Positions 34,039 through 44,600 of a stretch of DNA of 64,000 nt are shown one piece after another (position 1 is the first letter of the stretch; each line of letters begins with the position of its first letter). A program made the position numbers and the translations under genes. Source of the stretch: Asterella californica (Eukaryota; Streptophyta; Marchantiopsida; Marchantiales; Aytoniaceae). Location of the stretch: the NCBI GenBank assembly GCA_036924285.1, contig JAYKYS010000012.1, positions 12,586,001-12,650,000 of the forward strand, in the 5' to 3' direction. The notes beneath the pieces are model-generated. The model searched no databases, was not told the origin of the DNA, and saw only the letters and a list, made by a program, of their open reading frames with translations.

Positions 34039-35790
34039 CGTAAAGTCATGGGAAGGAGTTTTACGTTGCGAAGATGGCAACTCCGACATTTTTGATCGCT
34101 GTGTCAATAGAAAATAGCGTGTGCAGTGTAGAGTTAGGACATCTAAGATGCAGAGTTTGGTGTTACTTTGTAGAGGAAAGGAGAACAATGCGGAACAGAG
34201 TTTATTTTCAGCTGAATCTCTTGGGTCCATTTGTTTATGGTACGCAGGTAGATGAGAGAAAATGATGAAGTGACAGTAGATTGCAAACACATTCACATTG
34301 TTCCAGGGAAGAATCCTGGCTAGGTCTGTATAGTAGGTAGGCACACATTCTTGTGTTTCAGATAAAACCTTAGTGTGCCCAGCATGTGGCACATAGACCA
34401 GTAACGATTGTGCAGCTTGAGGAAGGGGTATCGGAGTGGAAGGAGGGATATTGGAGATTTCCAGACTTGGCTGGCTGGTTTCTTCCGGTAAATTCTGGGC
34501 AAGTTGTAGCAAGTTTGTTGGTGTGAAGAGGAGATGATGGTGTAACTTTTAGTTTTACTAGGATAATCATCTGGCAGAAATGAGTGAGGAGCAGACTCTC
34601 AAGAAACCGACAAGCATATCCAACACCTTTATATAATCCCCCCCTTTTATCGAATAAAGGCCTGCAATTTGATTATTCTTGATTGGCCTTTCTGATCTTC
34701 TTATGTCACCGGGCACGCATGAAAATATTCTCTACGCAGAAACTCCAGTATTGAATTCAAAGTTCAACTCATATAGCTTGCAGATGTCTACCACAAAAAA
34801 GACCAGTAATGTGAAGGGAGATCCTTACTGCAATATCAGTTGGACCGAACCGTTCTTAGAATAAACGTTCACTTTTGGCAGCACGATGTGACAATATACA
34901 GCAGAGTATATCGAGAAATATCATTTTGACTTTATGGGACTAGAGACTTAATAGGAAGCCACAACCAAATACTCACAATCATCAGTCGGGACGGATGTCA
35001 GCTTACAGATCTCACACCTCAAGTCGGTGTCAGTACTGACATAGGAATCTGAATGATTTGGTTGAGGTTTATTGTGGGAGCTTCATGTGCATGGAATGAA
35101 AACATTGAGACGAGAAGTTCGCGCTGGCGTTTCCACTTTCCATCCAGATGGTTCTATCTATTCAGTTGGGTTTCTACCACGACCTTCTTCTGAGTATTGG
35201 GCCGATAAGGCAAACATTAGACTCAATTTATTAAAGTCACAGCGCCGTCAAAGCTAACTGGTGGATTTGCACAATCTAGATGTCGATTGAGGTGTCCCGG
35301 CGTCTCCTCTATCGGCAAACTTGATCTTGGAACTTGTGGTTCTTGCAAGTTCGGGGGGGTCATGCGACTCATGCCGGATCTATGAGGGAAGTGGGACCCA
35401 TTGTCAATATCAGTCAAATGTGTTCCACCTTGTACAGCAACGTAACAAACATTAAGACAGCAATCGATTTTTAAGCAACTTGATCTGTAATAAAAACTGT
35501 ACAGCTGACAACAATCTTATTGTTTGACAAGAAACCAGAGCAACGAAGTCCAGCACGTGTTGGAATGCTGATGATAACTGCGGGCAAGCGAACATATGTA
35601 AGTTTTATTGAACTGTGATATTGCCTGGGAGGTCAACTTTGGTAGTGAAACGCCGCTTTTCAACGATGCCCATCAGTCTGGCTAGATATGTTACAAATAC
35701 GGAGGAAGGGAACCACAGAGCAAACCAATGAGGACAACTGTAGCACCGACTGATGTTCTATCACTGCTCGACGAATCGACTGCAACAGCT
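34039..35790. other. 3' region of the LIN37-like gene and intergenic DNA
   Basis: No further gene is convincing. The minus-strand frame 34512-33973 (179 aa) overlaps the last LIN37-like exon in antisense and has no domain. A CCCCCC tract lies at 34640. Possible 3' UTR extends an unknown distance beyond 34038; AATAAA occurs at 34654-34659 (TCGAATAAAGG) and may be the poly(A) signal. Confidence 0.5.
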
Positions 35791-36141
35791 TCACTGAGGA
35801 ATGACTAGATTCTCCCCTGGCAAAATGAAATTCACGTCGGGAATGGCGTTGGCATATTTCACATCGTCGACCGTGATCCCATATCTCCTAGAAATACTCC
35901 ATAGAGTATCACCCTTGGCGACTTGGTACTGTAGGTCCAATTTCGGCCTGGATGTCGACGGGGGCTTCACTTCCGCTGAGGTCTCTGCAGGCCCCGTCTC
36001 CGCTGCACCACTTCGCCCCCTTACAGATTTGTACAAGCTCCACGCGATCCCTGACACGATCACCGCTCCAGCGACCTGAGCAACCGTGTTATCGTCACCG
36101 CCCTTGCCACCTCTAGGCGCCGCGCCACCAGGTCCCGACAT
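35791..36141 (-). CDS. Small LysM-domain protein with one membrane segment
   Basis: A 116-residue protein encoded without introns. Residues 1-18 are glycine/basic, and residues 21-41 (VAQVAGAVIVSGIAWSLYKS) form a hydrophobic, probably membrane-spanning helix. A proline/serine linker follows. Residues 70-116 form one LysM motif (YQVAKGDTLWSISRRYGITV, then an N-A-I-P-x5-LPGENLVIP end). LysM domains bind N-acetylglucosamine polymers such as chitin or peptidoglycan; in plants very small LysM proteins of this layout exist, with unclear roles. There is no kinase domain and no clear signal peptide, so this is not a CERK1/LYK receptor. The ATG at 36141 fits the length; upstream sequence is non-coding. 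Confidence 0.88.
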   Translation of the reverse strand: MSGPGGAAPRGGKGGDDNTVAQVAGAVIVSGIAWSLYKSVRGRSGAAETGPAETSAEVKPPSTSRPKLDLQYQVAKGDTLWSISRRYGITVDDVKYANAIPDVNFILPGENLVIPQ

Positions 36142-36420
36142 TCTCAGACTCCCTGAAAATGCTGGTATGCTTCAACGAACCAACACGTACAAGATGAACA
36201 CCTGAGGAAAATGTCGAGCTTTTACAACAACAATCTGCTACAGAGGTCGTGAGTCCTGATGCAAGTTCCCCAACTTGAGCTCCCGAAGCGCGAGAACCCC
36301 TGACGACCACGATCAACAGTACGCTTGCTTCTGGACCTTCTCTGCGCTCTGCTTCAACTCCTGGGGCTTTGAAACTTCGCCAGCTAAGCAGGACGTTGGC
36401 CAGGTCCATCCTCAAACCTG
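36142..36420 (-). promoter_or_regulatory. Upstream region of the LysM gene
   Basis: Sequence here is less AT-rich than the spacer beyond. No TATA element stands out. It probably contains the 5' leader and core promoter. Confidence 0.4.
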
Positions 36421-39400
36421 GTATCCGAGAGTTATCGGATCGTCGAATCCGATTGGCCGACAGTTCGCAAACACCTCCAGATTATTGCAATAATAGCTGA
36501 CGGACCAGATCACTTTGAACCTACCGATCGATCGTTCGTTCGAACCTAGTTCGTTCCTTTCTTTACTGTAAGCATGTTGCAGTCGTTGGAAAATCACGGT
36601 CTTTGCGCTGGAGACCTTTCGTGAATCGTGGTCGGTTTCCAAGTATGCTGGGGACATCGTACTGTATCCATATGGTGACGTGGTCATCTGGAGCAGACCT
36701 ATTCTGCGGATATGCACTACAGTACCGGTTCTGTGGGGAACTGTTGGGAACTCGGGATGTTCTGGAGTTTGGGTACGCTTTGGAGAGACTCACTGTGGCC
36801 GTTCCGCGGGCTGGGACGTCCCTCAACAAGGAATGAGCAGAGCTATCCCCGGGCAGTCAAGCGGATCAGCCTGATCAGGCATGTGGCCCTTCATGGTTAA
36901 ATTCCGGGCTTGTCTATTTAATTTATATTCAGAATCAAATAATATGAATAGTACAAACCCACAACTTTTGATCAGCCCTTTTCGTTATGATGCTCAGTAA
37001 CTTTTGCTAAAGCATATTTCAATTGATAGTGACTGCAGTTTTTTAATAATAGGAAAATATGCATGCTAGATCAAATTCTGGGAATTTTTGCTCGCTTTTT
37101 GTTATGGGGAAAGAGGTAAGTATTCTCATAATTAATTTCTATTAAATAACTAAACATTAAATAATATTAAATAATAACTAAACTTATAGTTGCAGGACGG
37201 TCCAAATACGACCCATAAAACGAGATTAGACAAATGCGTTTCCGAAACTACAATTGCAATAAGATGTTTACACAAACACGTTGATTTCATCTATAAATTA
37301 ATTAATCACTAACCTTTCATAACGGAAGGGTTTGGTCATTAAACCTCTGATGGAGGAGGTGATAATATTATGCAAGGAAGATTCTTTTGATATTGGTGGA
37401 TAGGTGACCATCACAGACAGAGTGCAAATACTGGAAGCTGTCTAACAGGAAAATAATAACAATTGTGAGTTTAAGGAATGGCTAATTATAATGTATCTTC
37501 AGAATGTTTCATTTGTAAGTATGCGTCTCTAAATGTAATACCTCAAGGATTGTTATTGATTTCAAATCCGGATCAAAAATCAAAATCTGATTATATTCTG
37601 CCTTTATATGGTCGTAACCTCGATATTAGGAACATTTATGTTTTATAAACATTTATACTAAAAATCCTATGTGAAGGTTCATGAAAAATAACATTACAAT
37701 TTAAAAGATAAAGGATACTTTTAAATACAAATAAGTAACACTTGTGTATGTTAGTATTTTGCGCAACGTTGTAAACTGCTAAGAGAGAATGTTGAGAGAC
37801 CCTTGATGATGAATTTACAAGAGAGCATCTCCTTCGCAAACTGTTTATATACAAGTTTTGATAACGAACTAGCTACTATGGAGAATTGTATTTCTAATAT
37901 ATGACGTTATATGTTCGTGCATTATTTCTTCTCTGTGGAGATATTATTGGTGTTCAGTATTTTTATTTTTCTTCTTGTCGATGATAATTTCGGAAGAAAA
38001 AAGATTAAAATAAAAAATAAAAAACTGAATCGAGCATGAAACGATAAACTCCTACACAATAAGAGGAGACTTGACTCTGACCGCGTGCCGAATGACGAAT
38101 GAGTTTACTACTTGATTGATTTTATTAGTCCTATAAAATTATCCTCATATCCGTTAAAAAAACCTTTCATAATACAAGATAAGAACAATGTTAACTCTCC
38201 CTTTTATATATTATTATATTTTTGTTCTTCTTCTTAGTATTATTTTACTGGAAAACATAAAATAAGCTAAGTGCTGAGTTAATTTAACATACCAGCAAGC
38301 ACAAATTTTGAGTGTAAGCAGAGCTGGTTCAGAGAATTTTACTATGATCTAACAAATTATCATAGTAGTATCTAGGCCTGAAACTCTTATTACTTCCTTG
38401 AGTATTTTCATAACTATTTTGATAGTTCCAGAATTAATAAATTCGATATTTTTTTTGTATTTCAAAGCAATGAATCCTGGAAGGACGCAGATTACGCGCA
38501 CTTTTTACAATGTCAACAATGCTTTAATATATAGATCCCTTCTTCAAACCTTTTCTTTGATACAATCATAACTTACAGTAATAATATGTATCTCAAACAA
38601 CCTCTACAGAGAAAAGACCAAAAAGAACAAACACGGAATTGGGGTGAATTTCTACGTCGTCATTGATGACATCTTACTTCAAAGAATCATTAATGTACTA
38701 TTAAGAGATCTAGAGTACATAGACCAATATTTGTTACTTGTATATATGAAAAAGTAGTCAGAACAAAATCATATTCAAACAGCGCAGCCGGTATAAGCTT
38801 AATTTTACGTGATAAACAGCTATATAAACCTAATTTAACGTAACTAAAACCGATTAATCTGGTCGAACACGTGTAACCTGGTCTTTCTTATATATGTCCA
38901 TGCGAGTAACAAGAATATGCCGTTGATATAAATAAAATGACTACATACTAAGTGTAAAAATGCCACCACAGTTTAGGATAAAGTACTTTGCTAGAAACGA
39001 TTGGGATAATCTTTTGTTAACACGCTTAAATGACAAAAGGTCCCTTTTTTTGGAAAGATATGTTCATAATACTACATGTATGTCCATGCTGTTTTAAATA
39101 TATTTAAGGGGGTCTGTTTAGAATTCCGTAGTCCTGAATAGAAGCTAGACGAGCCTCGAACTGGAAGAGATCAAAATAGATCATGTAACTTAAAGTTTTG
39201 TTAGTGAAAGAGCAACTAATGAAAGAGCAATTAAAAAGGTTTTTGGTTACGAAAACGGAGTGTTTGTTAGTTGTTAAGATAATCATATAATTAGTAATTA
39301 TGTTATCAGTATTGATCATCATTTACTATTATTATGCAGATAATAATCGTTTATGTAACTTTCGTCTCATTCAGATACTCCAAAGGTAATCAATTTAAGT

Positions 39401-41658
39401 ACAATTATGTGTAACAAAAACATGTATATATGACATTTACATGTTATAATTCTCTAAGGCCACTAAGACCCAAATACAGTAGTGTCCGAATCATTGACAA
39501 ATGTTTTGGAGGAGAATAGTCTCAAACTGATTGTTGTGAATCCTGCAAGATCTAAGAACAATAGATGAGAAGATATAGTAACCTCTAAAAACTTATCTCA
39601 TCTCTTGGTGTCTATCCACATATTCGAATCATCATTGATAGTTTTATAGTGTCAAATGGAAGGTCAGCTATATATGAATTTAATTTATGACCAAGATTTT
39701 TCTTACAAAAACAGTTGATCATATATCAAATTCTGAATTACATCAAATCTTTAAGTTTTCAAAGAAGAAACGCCATGCGGAGATATCGTATGTGATCCAT
39801 GGATCTCCAATCGAGATTTTTAGACGTTCTTCTTGTGTTGTACAATGTACTATGGACTTCTCCAATTATGATTGAAGATTTGGATGAGATGCATGTTGCT
39901 TGAAGCCTAAAAGAAAAAGAACCTTCAAAAGTGACTTGCTCTAGTACTCAAAGTATTTGTCCATAATAAGGTTGTCAAAAAACGATGAATGACTGAAAAG
40001 TGACCAATCGAGATTATGCTATCTAACGAGTTTGGTTTGTTCAAGAAGAATCCCAAATTGGCTGATTGGGTCAAGGAATTTTTGAATCTCTCTGACTGAA
40101 TGATCAAAGACAATTTGAAATTGATCACTATAATTAAAAATCTAGGCATGAACCTCACATGATCTTGAGTTGATTAGTGCATATGGACGAGTATAGATGT
40201 TAGACTCCCTCTGAAATATCATATAAAGATACACTATTATCCAAGTCGTTTCAACCATGTGGAAGTTTTTGTGACATGAGTCACTATTAGGTTGGGTATG
40301 AATGACCAGCTGAACCCATCACTCAAAGGACAAAACATCTATCTTGCTAATTGAGACGGTCTATTCCTTATTCTACACCACAATAATATGCTAACATGCT
40401 ATTGGAAGTGGGTCAAAACAAGAGATTCTTAACCTTGAGTTTATCGATGAAGGTGGAAATTAATGCATTCAAGAAATAGTTTATGTTTCTCTACATTATC
40501 AACAAATAATAGGAGGTAGTAATTCTGATATCTTGTAATCTTTTCACATGAATCAAAAATACATAGTCTACACTAAACTTGGATTAAGGTAAAGCTTGGG
40601 CTCAATAACGTGTGCACATGGTTTCATACAGAAATCTGCAACAACAGATATGTTAGTACTTCATGATACAACAATATTATGTTTCTTATCAAATATTTAA
40701 TTTTATTGTTGATTTACGTCTTCTTGTTATATCAGTACACACTGCAATTAACATTGTGAATATGCATGTAGCACAAAATTGTTTTCTGAGGGAAAAAATG
40801 ACAAGTGTGAAAAGAAGAACAAAACCTAGTAGTGCAATTGGATCGGATAATGCAATGATGTCTTATCTAACTTCTGGACATATTAATCAGTGTTAGATTA
40901 TGGTTGTTTATAAATAATATGTTATAATTCTATAAGTATCAAATAGAAAATAGAAAATAATTTTAAAATTGAAATATATTTTAGAATAGATGTTAAATGC
41001 TCTATATATAGTGCATATCAGGACTTACAAAAAAACGTATAAGTCATGTAAGTTGAAGTATTCTCCATGAATCACAAGATCGACTTACTATCTTGTCAAA
41101 ATATAAGTTTTGTTATAGATTTAATTTGTCACGTAACTCTTCTTATCAAAGAATTAGGTGATAAATTAAACCACTTTGTCGTATTCTCCTCTTTTGAAGA
41201 AGAAAGAGATGAAAATATGCATGCAACTTGCACTTCGTATCATGAAGCAACAAGAAGAAGAGGAGAAGGATTCAATTCTTCTCAGTGATTAGCACAGTGT
41301 TATAGTTTGTAACTGATGCATATCAAATTGCCGTTCTATTCTTTCCTTGACATATTTTCAATTTAAGACATGTAACAAACAACAGACCCGACGATTATAC
41401 AAACATCATTACATAGTCAATACAATCATCTATCATAGTGACAACTATCCGTGTGTGGAGAATGGACTACGGGAGCTCAAATCCTGCATGGCATTCACAT
41501 CAAAACCAAAAAACACATGTCAAAGAAATAGAATACTATTTGCTTATGCTAGAACCACAACACACATACAATTGGATAATCCACATGCCTATGCAAAAAA
41601 GAATATCTCTAATCTCTAAAAGAGTTAGAGGAGTAGTTTAATAAGTTAATATTCAGTG
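36421..41658. other. AT-rich spacer, no gene seen
   Basis: Open frames are short and unsupported (for example 39687-39875, 41347-41619). The repeat at 40743-40985 is listed separately. Poly-A/T and TA runs are common. Confidence 0.6.
40743..40985. repeat. Dispersed repeat G, copy 1
   Basis: It is similar to 47761-48010 in the same orientation. Shared words include CTAGTAGTGCAATTGGA and GTGTTAGATTATGGTTGTTT, followed by similar AT-rich sequence. Confidence 0.85.
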
Positions 41659-44600
41659 AGGCTTGTGGTGCCCACAAATTACAGGATTCACGAATTTTTG
41701 AGATTTTTGAGATTAATAACTTAATTGTATAACTGAAGAAGCGTTGTTACTTAAGATTACGGCTTCCTTAGCAGGAAGATGATCTTAAGGGCTGTTTGTA
41801 ATAATAAGTTGACTTCTTCGGAAGACGACTGTCTTCGGAAGAGCGTCTTCTCGGTGGTGTCTTTGGAAGACGAAAGACAGCGGAAGACACGCATCTTCTG
41901 GAAGACGACAACCATGGAAGCTTAACCACGTAAGGAAGTCGGTGCACCTACCAGGTAGCACCGAATCGGTTATGTAGGTCAAGAGGGTCGAAACACCTAA
42001 ACTGCGGGGAAGATGCGCAGGAAGCGCATTAGCACAGAAACCTACCTGCTTCCCGCATCGAGAGATTGAGGACTGAGAAGATCGATTCAGACAGCGAGTT
42101 GATTTGAGTGAGGAAATCAGCGAGTGAAATCGATTGAGCTTAGGACCGATTCGAAGCTAGAAGGAGGAGCGAAGTCGAATTGCTGAGCGCAGAAGAGTGT
42201 CGAGCTGAAGATGGTTTTCTGTGAGCTCTCGGAAGCTGACATTGGAGGGTGACTGAGTGGAATCGAAGGTGGACTTGAAGCGTAGCCAGAAGCTGACCGC
42301 GGAAGCAGCCTTGTGAGGTCACGTTGGAGCTGGGACCAGAGCCAGAAGCGCGCAGAAGATCGAAGACAGCTCGGGAAGTCGATAGAAGACAGTAGAGGTT
42401 CTTCCCATGTTCTCTTCCCTTCTCCACTACATCTCGTCTTTGTTCGATATCCCTCGCGCTTCCCCGGTGGTTTGCAGGCAACCTGATCGATCGATTCTCC
42501 CATCCTTATTTTTCTATTGTGACATTGGGCGCGGAAGCGCTGCCTAATTTCTGTCAGTCATCTTCTTACTTCTTCCCAAGTTCAATTCGAGCTTCCCTAC
42601 TCCTAGCCCTCAAATTGGAGATCATAGCTATCAATTTCTCTGCCCTACCATCCCTCTACTCCCGAAACCTTGAACAGAAGACGCTTCGGAAGATTGGAAC
42701 ATCTTCGGAAGACTGTCTTCGGAAGACGCTTCAATAGCTTGACTGTCTTCGGAAGTCGACTATGCACAATTCGTATCAAGAGTGGAATTGCTTTGCTTTT
42801 GTGATAAGAGAGGCTTGGTACGAATTCCGAGTGGCTTGGTGAGTTGTTTGTTATTTCGAGAAGTTGGAAATCGAGAACTAGGCATGTGCCTCCTGATCTT
42901 CCAAGCTTCTTAAATCCACATCTTCCTAGAGAGACTAGAAGACTGGACAGGCTGGCAAAATGCGCGAGAAGACGTGAGGGTCCATTTCGGATCTCTTCTG
43001 TCCGACCCATAGCAGCCGTTCCTTCTTCTTCCCGAACTTAGGAGAGAATCGTGAGAAGTCTTGCTAGGAGAATCTGGAGAGAATGGTCGAGGGTCATGCT
43101 TCCCACCGAGCAGCAAGCTTCTTCTGAGTGTGTATGAGAGGTGAGAAGTCAGAAGAACAGAGTGCAAATGTCTTGAGTCTGTTGTGAGGATAGATTGCGC
43201 GTAGGAAGAAGAAGACAGGTGAGACCAGTGAAGAGAAGCCTGACTTCAGGAGGTCTTCCGAGAAAGACCTTGAATCGGAAGCTGTCCCGAGAGTCTTCCC
43301 AGAGGTCACTGTCACCGCAGGAGCCCGCAACCATCTTCTGAACCTGTTATGCACTCTACATTTCGCGAATCTTGTATCTTCTGATAGGAAGTAGGATGTA
43401 ATGCAAGGTGGTTTGTCTTCTTGGTAATCCATTCGAGGCCTTGCTTAGTTAGGATTGTTTAGATATAGCTCGGAAGACGAGAGCTATCTAGGAAGTACTG
43501 TTAAAATCCCGGAAGACGGAGTAGTTGTCTTCTGGAAGACTAGTTTCATCTTCTGAGAAGTAGAAGCTAGACTGTGGGCACTTGGGGAGGACTGAGCCAT
43601 CAGCTCACAGTAAGTGCGTGTGGCTTAGTGCAACAGATCTTCCAGTATGTCGATGCATCCTCGAGGGTTGGTGTTACCAGCAGCAGAGTTGGCCGAGGCC
43701 ACACCCTTCCTTAAGGAGTTGGGTCTCGACTTCTTCCTGTGGGATTGGAACCTCGCCGACCATGGACTTCTGGAGGAGGTGTGGGTGGCATTACCACCTC
43801 GCAACCGTGTACCTGCGAAGGCAGGAGTCGCTCAAGGAAGACCATCTTCCTGGACTGAAGATTGGTGGCGCAGGGCCCTCCACAGGCCAGAATCCGAGGA
43901 CCGAGGGTATGGGCTTGAGAAGAAGATCTTGCCCAGGATCGTGAGTGAGTGGCATGTGCTTGGAAGCACAACTTGCCTCTTCGTGAAGGATAGGCAGGGA
44001 AGGAACGGGTGGAAGATCGAATCTTACCGGGAGCCGAAGAAGCGACTTCTGACGAAGTTGTTTCTGCATCTCTTTCCCAAGGGGAAAGCGCAGAAGACAA
44101 GGTACCTTGGAGATCAAGACGTGGAGTCCTGGAAGCAGTGTGGGATGAAGGAGTGTCCGTCAACTGGGGCTCATTCTTCCACATATATCTACAGGCGGAG
44201 CTAGCGTACTTAAGTACCCCGGCAGGAGGACACTTGACATCTTTCCTCTGCTACTTGTACGTAGTTATGAGGGATCTCACGGAAGGACAGTTGGTGAAGT
44301 ATGGACCGACCGCGCAACATGAGACAAAGGAGAAGACCTCGGAAAAAGACGACCGAGCAGCAGCCGCAACTCCCCCTCCCACTCTGATGCCGTAGTTGAG
44401 GCCCGACTCTCATCAGAAGACGCTTCCGGTGAGGGAAGATGACTCCAGTGGGTCAGAAGACGCCACACCTCTGAGGAAGATGGACCCTAGAAGTGTACCT
44501 AGGAAGACCACCTCCCTCATTCATTCGAGATCAGAGTCTGACTCGGAGGAAGAACTGTTGAGTACCCGACCGGAGCAGAAGATCACTTCTGTCACACCAG

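Noticed and set aside
33973..34512. 179-aa minus-strand open frame
   Set aside because: It overlaps the well-supported last LIN37-like exon and 3' region in antisense and shows no domain or coding pattern.
39687..40550. Copia-like coding fragment
   Set aside because: Some long open codon runs exist but no gag, integrase or RT motif can be read.
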